A stretch of 7,523 nucleotides of DNA from Methanosarcinales archaeon (GTDB lineage Archaea > Halobacteriota > Methanosarcinia > DSM-18856 > Methermicoccaceae). Below the pieces are notes generated by a model. It did not search any database. It saw only the letters and a list, made by a program, of their open reading frames with translations, and was not told the DNA's origin. Positions 1 through 5,725 of the stretch are shown here, one piece after another. Location: NCBI GenBank assembly GCA_003661015.1, contig QMVI01000052.1:1-7523 (forward strand). The letters run 5' to 3'. A program made the position numbers and the translations under genes. The stretch's first letter is position 1, and each line of letters begins with the position of its first letter.

Positions 1-278
1 CTCCTTCTATCGGGACCGGGCCTCTTTCTTTCTTCAACTGAAAACGATGCCATGTTGTATCTACATCTAAGCATTGCTTTCGTTGGTTGTTGTAGATGTC
101 TTGGATGCAATTCTCTCGGACCATATGCCGCTACAACAACCTTGTTGTCTCCACACTCTATATAACAAGAGCCGTCAGCACGATTGAGAATTCCAACTTC
201 AATCTTCATTGGGCGTAATTCATCTTTTTTTCTACCATCCAGCCGTATGCCGTCTACTATCATCCTTCTTTCTTCCAT
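1..278 (-). CDS. rrp41: Exosome complex exonuclease subunit Rrp41, N-terminal part (3' end of gene cut by window edge)
   Basis: Catalytic RNase PH-type subunit of the archaeal exosome. With Rrp42 it forms the hexameric ring that degrades RNA 3'-to-5' with phosphate and can add tails. Only about 92 codons are visible; the frame is open to the window edge. Clear family motifs are the N-terminal DGIRLDGRK, then LRPMKIEVG, GSCYIECGDNKVVVAAYGP, ELHPRHLQ, and a run from RCRYNMASFS to RKRPGPDRR that lines the RNA/active-site region of archaeal Rrp41. The ATG at 276-278 is chosen because an SD-like GAGGAAGTGAT at 284-294 lies 5 nt upstream. That SD contains the TGA of rrp4, so translation of the two genes is probably coupled. 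The gene lies 6 nt after rrp4, whose product forms the RNA-binding cap on the Rrp41/Rrp42 ring. Rrp42 would be expected just beyond the left edge. Confidence 0.96.
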   Translation of the reverse strand, partial: MEERRMIVDGIRLDGRKKDELRPMKIEVGILNRADGSCYIECGDNKVVVAAYGPRELHPRHLQQPTKAMLRCRYNMASFSVEERKRPGPDRR

Positions 279-284
279 ATACTA

Positions 285-941
285 TCACTTCCTCTTTTTT
301 CTCTCACGTATTATCTTCAAAACTTTGTCAGTTAATCCACTTGTATGGGCCTCCTTCTCAATGAGTCTTACAATATCTGCAACGAGGGGGACCCATCGTG
401 ATGGGCCTTTTATCCATACTCTGCCATTTTGTCCTACGAACACACTGCATCCAGTCTCTCTCTGTATCATGGTTATCATCGAGCCTTTTCTTCCAATGAG
501 TCTTGGAACTTTTGTATGAGATATTTCCACGAGTCTCCCCCTCCTCAAGGGCCTCTCTTCCCCTTCCTTCAAAGCAAGCATCACCTTCATAGAGGGAGTT
601 ATCACTTTAATTCGGGCTATCAGAGAGTCGCCAATTGAAAATACCTTTTCCATATCACCGAACTCTATCTTTTTAGGATATTCGGAAACATGAAGGAGTC
701 CGATATATGGAGAATTTATGTCAAGAACCCAATTTGCAAATGTTATCTCCACGACAGTTCCTATGATCCAGTCTCCTTCTCGGGGTATGTATTTTCCTTC
801 GAGGGGAATAACTCTTACTCTTTTGTCGAGGTCTGCTATACCGTAGAGGAGAGAATACACCTTCCCCCCTTCTATATAGGTGCCCTCTCCTGCCTTTCTA
901 ACATCATCTGAAAGATAATCTCCCGGTACAACTATTTTCAT
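285..941 (-). CDS. rrp4: Exosome RNA-binding cap subunit Rrp4 (S1 and KH domains)
   Basis: Rrp4 trimerises on the Rrp41/Rrp42 ring and feeds RNA into the exosome channel. The 218-residue product has the usual length and order. An N-terminal domain begins MKIVVPGDYLSDDVRKAGEGTY and continues into EGGKVYSLLYGIAD. The S1 domain spans roughly residues 55-125 (GTVVEI, WVLDINSPYIGLLHVSE, GDSLIARI). The KH domain spans roughly 135-205, with the GxxG loop G150-R-K-G153 and VGQNGRVWIKG. The ATG at 939-941 is preferred: AAGGTG at 948-953 lies 6 nt upstream, and archaeal Rrp4 proteins start at this VPGD region. A GTG at 957-959, overlapping the SBDS stop, would add six residues but has no SD. The lysine-rich tail KKRK ends at a TGA embedded in the rrp41 SD. 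This is an ordinary, intact gene. Confidence 0.96.
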   Translation of the reverse strand: MKIVVPGDYLSDDVRKAGEGTYIEGGKVYSLLYGIADLDKRVRVIPLEGKYIPREGDWIIGTVVEITFANWVLDINSPYIGLLHVSEYPKKIEFGDMEKVFSIGDSLIARIKVITPSMKVMLALKEGEERPLRRGRLVEISHTKVPRLIGRKGSMITMIQRETGCSVFVGQNGRVWIKGPSRWVPLVADIVRLIEKEAHTSGLTDKVLKIIRERKKRK

Positions 942-955
942 CCTTCGCACCTTCT

Positions 956-1651
956 TCACTTCAAGAGTTTTGTCAAAGCTTCACCTTTGCTTATAGCATT
1001 TACAGCCCTATAAAAGTCATCCTGTATTCCTGCCGGTATTTTCACAACTGCAAGCCAAGAACCGTCAGATGACCACTCGTCCTTTTCTATCTCCCCAAAC
1101 TTTTTTAGCTCACCGTATGCTCTTCCCGCATACTGGGGAGGTATTTTAACAGCTATTCTGACACTTTCAAATCTTATGGGAAGAATGGGACGGATTGCCT
1201 TCATGACTATATTCACAAGTTCATCCACGCTTTTTGTGTGGTCTATATGGACACCCGCCTCTTCCATCGCCCTTTCTATTCTGAAAGGTGGATGGGGAGT
1301 ACTTGTCTGCGGGTTTATGGCATTTCTTGAAATTATGTCTATTACTTTCTTCTTCTTTTCCTCAGTAATCCTTTTTCGTTGCTGTGCAGTCAGCTGAACA
1401 TCTCCTTCTTTTATTATCCTTTTCGCTATTTCAAAAACATCTGTTGTTCCAAACACAGACTTTATATCGTCCTCTGAAGGTCTGTCTCCTCTTGAGGCAT
1501 CTTCAAACACATCCTCAACTGCCAATGCATCTTCCAGACTTACATCATCTCCTCTGCGTAATGAAAATGCAACCTCTGGGTCAACAAGAACTTCAAACTG
1601 CTTTCCATGAGTTTTCAGTCGTGCAACAACCGCATCCTCAAGTCTCACCAT
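956..1651 (-). CDS. sbds: Ribosome maturation protein SBDS (Sdo1 homolog)
   Basis: Archaeal orthologue of Shwachman-Bodian-Diamond syndrome protein/Sdo1. In eukaryotes this family works with the EF-2-like GTPase to release the anti-association factor aIF6/eIF6 from the large ribosomal subunit; the archaeal role is inferred from that. The product has 231 residues and three domains. The FYSH domain (about 1-85) begins MVRLEDAVVARLKTHGKQFEVLVDP and includes the FGTTDVFEIAKRIIKEGDVQLT region. A helical domain (about 86-160) follows, with RNAINPQT and HPPFRIERAMEEAG. A ferredoxin-like C-terminal domain (about 161-231) includes IRIAVKIP-type strand residues and GSWLAVVKIPAG. The ATG at 1649-1651 is chosen: GAGGAGTGA (1660-1668) is 8 nt upstream, and family members start MV-L-(D/E)-AV. 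The GTG at 1661-1663 falls on top of that SD and is unlikely. SBDS next to PsmA and Rrp4 is the standard archaeal arrangement. Confidence 0.96.
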   Translation of the reverse strand: MVRLEDAVVARLKTHGKQFEVLVDPEVAFSLRRGDDVSLEDALAVEDVFEDASRGDRPSEDDIKSVFGTTDVFEIAKRIIKEGDVQLTAQQRKRITEEKKKKVIDIISRNAINPQTSTPHPPFRIERAMEEAGVHIDHTKSVDELVNIVMKAIRPILPIRFESVRIAVKIPPQYAGRAYGELKKFGEIEKDEWSSDGSWLAVVKIPAGIQDDFYRAVNAISKGEALTKLLK

Positions 1652-1659
1652 CTTCCCTT

Positions 1660-2415
1660 TCACTCCTCTTTCTTATCTTTAGGTACTTTACTCATGACCT
1701 CATTAACATATTTCTCAAGTTCTTGTTGTTTGAGCTTTGTGAACTTTGGCTTGTCTGTCTTCACAACTGCAGCCTCTACTGTTGTAACATCGAATTTACC
1801 TTCTGCAGACAAATACAGTGCTTCCATTCCAAGCAATATTGCTCCATCAAGGTCTATATCATCTTTGTATTTCTCCTCAAACAACTCCATCACAACATTT
1901 CTTTTAGAGCCTATGGCAGTTGCCTTGTATTCAAGAAGAGCACCACTTGGATCTGTCTCAAACACCCTTCCACCTCTATTCGCATCAACACCTGCAATTA
2001 TGAGGGCTGTTCCGTATGGTCTCACCCCTCCATACTGCGTATAGGTTTGTTTGTGATCACATATCCTCTTCGCAAGTGTTTCCACACTTATTTTTTCATC
2101 ATAAGTGAGTCTGTATATCTGGGCTTCTACTCTTGCCCTGTCTATCAAAACCCTTGCATCAGCAACCAAACCAGATGTTGCACTCCCTATATGCTCATCA
2201 ATCTCGAATATTTTCTCTATCGAGTCTATTTCGAGAAGTTTTGTTGTGACTCTTTTATCAACCATCAAAACAATCCCTTCTGTAGATTTTATTCCAATGG
2301 CTGTTGTCCCTCTCTTCACAGCCTCTCGCGCATATTCAACTTGGAACAACCTACCGTCAGGACTGAATACTGTAATTGCCCTGTCATATCCTCCTACCTG
2401 CGGACTTATCTGCAT
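1660..2415 (-). CDS. psmA: Proteasome subunit alpha PsmA
   Basis: Alpha subunit of the archaeal 20S proteasome. Seven copies form each outer ring, which gates the channel and docks activators such as PAN/Cdc48. The product has 251 residues, typical for the family. The N-terminus MQISPQVGGYDRAITVFS followed by GRLFQVEYAREAVKRG is the alpha-subunit signature (H0 helix and gate). SGLVADARVLIDRAR and YTQYGGVRPYG are also diagnostic. Lys68, in SIEKIF, aligns with Thermoplasma alpha Lys66, which binds the C-terminal carboxylate of HbYX activator tails. The C-terminus is charged (KDKKEE). The ATG start matches the family's MQ start, with GGGGTG 8 nt upstream. The gene follows pop5 after the longest gap in the superoperon core (51 nt), which holds a good TATA box, so psmA may also have its own promoter. 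Its TGA lies inside the SD of SBDS. Confidence 0.98.
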   Translation of the reverse strand: MQISPQVGGYDRAITVFSPDGRLFQVEYAREAVKRGTTAIGIKSTEGIVLMVDKRVTTKLLEIDSIEKIFEIDEHIGSATSGLVADARVLIDRARVEAQIYRLTYDEKISVETLAKRICDHKQTYTQYGGVRPYGTALIIAGVDANRGGRVFETDPSGALLEYKATAIGSKRNVVMELFEEKYKDDIDLDGAILLGMEALYLSAEGKFDVTTVEAAVVKTDKPKFTKLKQQELEKYVNEVMSKVPKDKKEE

Positions 2416-2449
2416 AACCTACACCCCATAAAATCAGTTTTGTCGTTTC

Positions 2450-2458
2450 TATATATAT
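2450..2458 (-). promoter_or_regulatory. Putative internal TATA box upstream of psmA
   Basis: The 51-nt pop5-psmA gap contains TATATATAG-type sequence on the minus strand. Transcription from it would start about 25 nt downstream, near 2429, leaving a leader of about 14 nt that carries the GGGGTG ribosome binding site. This suggests that psmA-SBDS-rrp4-rrp41 can be transcribed independently of the upstream genes. It is inferred from sequence and position only. Confidence 0.5.
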
Positions 2459-2466
2459 GAACTATT

Positions 2467-2817
2467 TTAAGGTTTTGAAGATTTGTATTTGTGGATATAT
2501 TTCTTCATAGCTGATGATATTGTGCCAGTGGTTGCCACTGAAAGAAAATGTACCCTCACATTTCCTATTACATTTACAAGTGCGATTATACTTCTTAGTC
2601 TCATCTCCTGCCCCCTTACACATCTCACTATCCCCCATTCTCCATCAAAGTAAACGACAGATGGTTTTATCTCACTCATTCCTACTTCACCATACAACTA
2701 AAGTCCATTAGCTATGATTGCTCTCGCAACATCCTGCTTTTTCAACATGCCCTCTGAAAAGACCCTGAACGAAACATACCTCCTTTTATCCCTCAATGTT
2801 GGTGGAAGTGGTCTCAC
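2467..2817 (-). CDS. rnp2: RNase P protein component Pop5 (Rnp2), interrupted by in-frame TAG read as a sense codon
   Basis: Pop5 is a protein subunit of archaeal RNase P that pairs with Rpp30 and supports catalysis by the RNA during tRNA 5' maturation. From the GTG at 2815-2817 (AGGTGAT at 2821-2827 just upstream) the frame encodes LPPTLRDKRRYVSFRV, the conserved Pop5 N-terminus. It continues through the helix EGMLKKQDVARAIIANGL to TAG at 2698-2700 (codon 40), and resumes in the same frame with LYGEVGMSEIKP, FDGEWGIVRC, RSIIALVNVIG and TTGTISSAMKKY, the conserved Pop5 C-terminal half. It ends in TAA. Total length is 116 codons, close to Pyrococcus Pop5 (about 120, from memory). Aligned to that protein, the interrupted helix has no insertion or deletion: UAG replaces exactly one residue, in a variable helix position. 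Pyrrolysine at UAG is the leading explanation. Alternatives are an amber mutation, a sequencing error, or stop-restart at ATG 2677-2679, which has GGTGA upstream. Confidence 0.85.
2698..2700 (-). other. In-frame UAG codon 40 of pop5, candidate pyrrolysine codon
   Basis: The codon is CTA on the plus strand. Flanking codons are CTT (Leu) before and TTG TAT GGT (Leu-Tyr-Gly) after. Both flanks belong to one Pop5 fold in one frame, so neither a frameshift nor a gene fusion is needed. Whether UAG is decoded as pyrrolysine, suppressed, or terminates cannot be settled from this window, which contains no pyl gene or tRNA. Confidence 0.7.
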
Positions 2818-2821
2818 CCAA

Positions 2822-3952
2822 TCACCTTTCCAGATTCAGATACTCTTTTCTGAAAGACGGATTCTTCATCAAACAACTCCTCGCATTGTACACCGGATCT
2901 CTCCTTATTCTTTTCCAAATCTTCTTAAGGCTCTCACTCTTCGCATTTCCATATGAAAGTGGTATGCATGCACATGGTCTTACACCCCCATCCACATCAA
3001 CATGTAACCACTTTCTCCCCGCAAAACACCCCAATGTCTCTATTTCACCCACTATCGAGAAAACATTCGGCCCCTCTTGTTCAGAACTCTCAGAGACAAA
3101 TTCTTTGATGGATTTATAATCCTCAGCTCTCAGGGTTTTATCCAGCCTCGTGAGATATCTGCCAGTTGGTACCAGTTCATAGAACGATAATTCATGCACA
3201 CCCCATTTCTTTGCCAATTCATAAAATTCCCACAGACTTTGCACATTGTCTCTTGACAGAACAACATATATATCACATAGAAGTCCTACTTTAAGCGCAT
3301 TTTTGATAGCTTCTCTTGCTTCTTCAAACACTCCTTCTCTTCCCCTCATCTTGTCATGCTCTTCTTTGAATGGACTATCAAGACTCACATGTATGGAATA
3401 AAGACCTGCATCCTTTAACTCTTTCAACCATTCATGAGTTGCTCCATAGCCTGAAGTGAATAGTGTTGCAATCGCTCTATCATCAACACATCTGACGAGT
3501 TCGGGCAGTTCCTCATAAGTCATGGGCTCTCCACCATCAAACGCTATCATTGTTGTACCTAAATCAAGGGCTTGTGAAATTATGGATGAAGCATCTTTAA
3601 CAGATAGTTTCAAACCTCTACCACTTGTGGGTATTGCACAATGAACGCATCTGTTTGGGCACTCCTCTGTGATGCATAACGTGAGCATCTCAGGAACATA
3701 TCTCATCATGAGCCCTTTCACATAACATTTTACAAGTCTTGAGAAAGCTTTCGATGGGATGGGTGGTATCCAACTTGAGATATACACCTCGCTTTTATTC
3801 ATAGCAATGACTCTTTTGCCGTTCAGGATGGACGCATACTTCTCGGCGAGGGGAGACAATATGCCTCTGGCTTCACATTCCAAAACCCCCTCATTTACCT
3901 TAACAGAGAACTTTATTAACGGACTGGAATATATGTCATACATAGTAGGCAT
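2822..3952 (-). CDS. Radical SAM protein with C-terminal SPASM-like cysteines
   Basis: Radical S-adenosylmethionine enzyme of 376 residues; substrate unknown. C98-x3-C102-x2-C105 binds the 4Fe-4S cluster that cleaves SAM, and FDGGEPM (138-144) is the SAM-binding GGEP motif. LFTSGYG and IHVSLDSP are later barrel strands of the family. The C-terminal region has C309, then HVDVDGGVRPCACIPLSYGN with C327 and C329, then C360. This resembles the SPASM/twitch region that holds an auxiliary cluster in peptide-modifying and haem/cofactor-maturing enzymes. About 90 residues precede the radical SAM core and match no domain I recognise. The ATG at 3950-3952 has GGGAGGG at 3958-3964, 5 nt upstream. The start overlaps the preceding gene by 17 nt. 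The TGA forms part of the pop5 SD, so the enzyme is translationally tied to an RNase P subunit. An RNA or protein modification role is only a guess. Confidence 0.9.
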   Translation of the reverse strand: MPTMYDIYSSPLIKFSVKVNEGVLECEARGILSPLAEKYASILNGKRVIAMNKSEVYISSWIPPIPSKAFSRLVKCYVKGLMMRYVPEMLTLCITEECPNRCVHCAIPTSGRGLKLSVKDASSIISQALDLGTTMIAFDGGEPMTYEELPELVRCVDDRAIATLFTSGYGATHEWLKELKDAGLYSIHVSLDSPFKEEHDKMRGREGVFEEAREAIKNALKVGLLCDIYVVLSRDNVQSLWEFYELAKKWGVHELSFYELVPTGRYLTRLDKTLRAEDYKSIKEFVSESSEQEGPNVFSIVGEIETLGCFAGRKWLHVDVDGGVRPCACIPLSYGNAKSESLKKIWKRIRRDPVYNARSCLMKNPSFRKEYLNLER

Positions 3953-4337
3953 TATCGCCCTCCCTTGTCTGTTTAGAGGTTCTCTTCAAGGATGGCAGAG
4001 GTATGCTGGGTGGAAGTCCAACACTCGACGAGAGTGTCATAGACAGAGGAGAGAGATTTCGCATGATGAAATTTGCAATTTCCTCGCTCAGTTTCTCATC
4101 GAGCTTATCTGCATCGGTTAGCACGTCTATCCATCCCTCAAATCTAATATAACCTATGTTCGGGTTGAGATAGTTTATCGACAGTGCATATTCCACCCTC
4201 AACACATCCCTATTTAGCAGTTTATTCTTCTGCTTAGAGGACTTTCTGAAATTTATATCATAGTTTATCGCTCCCTTTGAGCTTGGTTCTTGGTGTCTCA
4301 CTACCTCAATTCTTTTCAACCCATGTCCTACTATCAA
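3936..4337 (-). CDS. Conserved archaeal protein of unknown function with LPPSIPLP motif
   Basis: Small soluble protein of 133 residues. I recognise the pattern of a widespread archaeal family without an assigned function: an N-terminal strand-rich half (LKRIEVVRHQ, LRVEYALSINYLNPNIGYIRFEGWIDVL), a helix (LDEKLSEEIANFIMRNLSPLSMTLSSS), and the family hallmark GLPPSIPLPSL (107-117). I cannot name the family. The start is taken as TTG at 4335-4337 because AGGGTG lies 7 nt upstream and an in-frame TGA lies two codons upstream. There is no in-frame ATG near the 5' end; later TTG or GTG codons are possible. The tail after the proline motif (KRTSKQTREGDNAYYV) is polar and overlaps the radical SAM start by 17 nt, so the two proteins are probably co-translated. 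Confidence 0.8.
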   Translation of the reverse strand: MIVGHGLKRIEVVRHQEPSSKGAINYDINFRKSSKQKNKLLNRDVLRVEYALSINYLNPNIGYIRFEGWIDVLTDADKLDEKLSEEIANFIMRNLSPLSMTLSSSVGLPPSIPLPSLKRTSKQTREGDNAYYV

Positions 4338-4370
4338 TGCTCAACACCCTAACATACTGCACACACAACA

Positions 4371-4378
4371 AATAAAAA
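4371..4378 (-). promoter_or_regulatory. Weak TATA-like element after ubiA
   Basis: The 43-nt gap after ubiA has an AT-rich TTTTTATT on the minus strand directly after the ubiA stop. A start about 25 nt downstream would give a leader of about 12 nt before the TTG-initiated gene. It is AT-rich and poorly defined, so it may be chance. Confidence 0.25.
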
Positions 4379-4380
4379 GC

Positions 4381-5319
4381 TCACCAAAATGGATACTGGG
4401 TCCAGAGGGCGCAGAACACAACATCCACAATCAACGATGAAAACATTACGCTTCTATATCTGGAGCCTTGAAGAAAAAGTGTTCCACCTCTCTCGGGTGT
4501 TGGGTTGTTTATGAAATCTATACACTGATAGAGCATCCAGATTCCTGCCATCAATGCACCACCAAAGTAAATTGGACCAAGATGTGCAAAATATCCTATG
4601 AGCAACGAGCAAAGCACTCCGATAATCCAGAAAACAAATATGAGTTTGGATGTAAATTTTATGCCAAATTTTACAGGAGTGGTTGGCACATTTCTCAATC
4701 TATCTCCTTCAATGTCCCTCGATACTCCTGAAAGTGTGAAGCCCCAATCAGTCACACATATCATAATACCCAATAAAAGACCTGAAATCGGGATGATGCC
4801 TATCTGAGAAGGATTATTGACATCTGTGAGGATGCCAGCAGGGTCAAATACAAGCCATATCCCTATCGGAACAAGACCATATGCTATTCCAACCGGAATG
4901 AAACTGAAAGGTGTTCTTCGTTTTGCTACTGCAGAATAGAATGTGATAACAAGGGTAGCCATAACAAGAACAATAAACGACTCGGGGTTGAGGTAGAATG
5001 CGATGATTGCTGCGGTTAAAAACAATAATAGGGAATAAATAAAAGCTCCACTTTTAGATACCAGTCCAGATGGGAGGGGCCTATTTGGGAGATTTATTCT
5101 GTCTATATCAACATCACACCAGTCATTGAATACATAGGAACTTGTTATTGCAAAATACCCCCCTATTACAGCAACTGCAAATCTTATTGGATCTGGAAAA
5201 CCACCACCAACCACGTATGCAGCAAGTAAAGCAGATGCAGCGGGGAGAGCCAAGTCCATATCAGATATTTCGGGTCTCAGGAGTTTTATGTACGCCCAGA
5301 CTTTCTTAGCAATACTCAT
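4381..5319 (-). CDS. UbiA-family membrane prenyltransferase
   Basis: Integral membrane protein of 312 residues with about eight or nine hydrophobic segments. It carries both Asp-rich motifs that bind the Mg-prenyl diphosphate: N65-D66-x2-D69-x3-D73 in SYVFNDWCDVDIDR followed by INLPNRPLPSG, and D202-x3-D206 in SRDIEGDRLRN. Archaeal members include digeranylgeranylglyceryl phosphate synthase of ether-lipid synthesis and a less understood group often labelled bacteriochlorophyll-synthase-like. The NRPLPSG stretch fits both. The loop around residues 158-176 (FDPAGILTDVNNPSQ) makes it longer than typical DGGGP synthases of about 280 residues, so the substrate is left open. The ATG at 5317-5319 has GAGGTG 7 nt upstream, close behind the DUF473 gene (11-nt gap). 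The last residues, TQYPFW, end at the membrane. Confidence 0.9.
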   Translation of the reverse strand: MSIAKKVWAYIKLLRPEISDMDLALPAASALLAAYVVGGGFPDPIRFAVAVIGGYFAITSSYVFNDWCDVDIDRINLPNRPLPSGLVSKSGAFIYSLLLFLTAAIIAFYLNPESFIVLVMATLVITFYSAVAKRRTPFSFIPVGIAYGLVPIGIWLVFDPAGILTDVNNPSQIGIIPISGLLLGIMICVTDWGFTLSGVSRDIEGDRLRNVPTTPVKFGIKFTSKLIFVFWIIGVLCSLLIGYFAHLGPIYFGGALMAGIWMLYQCIDFINNPTPERGGTLFLQGSRYRSVMFSSLIVDVVFCALWTQYPFW

Positions 5320-5330
5320 GCACTGGCACC

Positions 5331-5720
5331 TCAGAAAGCGTCAAAGTATGCAACTTCTCTCACATCAACCACAACAGGCTCTCCTATTGAATTCGATATA
5401 ACATCTCTGACAACACCATACCCCCTTGCCTTCAACTGCAGTTGTGCACTTAGGTGCTCTGTTTCTTCAACATATGCTCCAACTTGCTGAAGACTTCTGT
5501 GGAAATACACATTCTTCTTAACAACAATTGCGAGAATGCCCTTTGTCCCCGGGATCACATCATTGGCTGTCGTACTCGTGATAAACACAGTATCGCCAAC
5601 ACCCAATTCAAGCACGGCAGAGAAGTTATGTGGACTTCTGATTTCTATTGTTCTCAATCCCCTTTCCATAACATCGGTAAGAACCTCATTTGATATCCCA
5701 GTTATAGCAATGCATCTCAT
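5331..5720 (-). CDS. DUF473 family protein
   Basis: Protein of 129 residues of a family (DUF473) known mainly from methanogens and related Euryarchaeota; function unknown. The start MRCIAITGIS, followed by RTIEIRSPHN, GVGDTVFITS, NDVIPGTKGILAIV and HRSLQQVGAYVEETE, is diagnostic. The VGD-x-VF and IPGTKGI segments suggest a small beta-barrel like the PUA/ASCH folds that bind nucleic acid, but that is inference. The ATG at 5718-5720 is chosen because family members begin M-x-C/Y-IALTGIS, and GGGTGAT at 5725-5731 lies 4 nt upstream. GTG at 5729 or ATG at 5726 would add two or three residues and overlap that SD. The SD includes the TGA of the PAC2 gene, so the two are probably coupled. The protein ends YFDAF. 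Confidence 0.92.
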   Translation of the reverse strand: MRCIAITGISNEVLTDVMERGLRTIEIRSPHNFSAVLELGVGDTVFITSTTANDVIPGTKGILAIVVKKNVYFHRSLQQVGAYVEETEHLSAQLQLKARGYGVVRDVISNSIGEPVVVDVREVAYFDAF

Positions 5721-5725
5721 GTCCA

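Noticed and set aside
942..959. GTG starts of rrp4 (959) and, by the same logic, SBDS (1663) and DUF473 (5729) that overlap the preceding stop
   Set aside because: In each case an ATG slightly downstream has a well-spaced SD and matches the family's usual N-terminus, while the GTG lacks an SD or falls on the SD itself.
1384..2460. Long plus-strand open frame opposite SBDS, psmA and pop5's end
   Set aside because: Its translation is rich in Cys, Leu, Phe and Ser without family motifs, while the minus strand encodes clearly conserved proteins. It is a shadow frame.
2467..2697. A stand-alone 76-residue protein starting at the TTG right after the TAG
   Set aside because: It is only the C-terminal two thirds of Pop5, the TTG has no ribosome binding site, and the missing N-terminal third is encoded in frame immediately upstream with its own SD.
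2640..2697. PYLIS-like hairpin downstream of the TAG
   Set aside because: I see no convincing long stem by eye. Such elements are not required for pyrrolysine insertion in archaea, so absence is not evidence either way.
2600..2720. Frameshift or fusion as the cause of the broken pop5
   Set aside because: Homology on both sides of the TAG is in the same frame with no residue gained or lost, so a single-codon event is sufficient.
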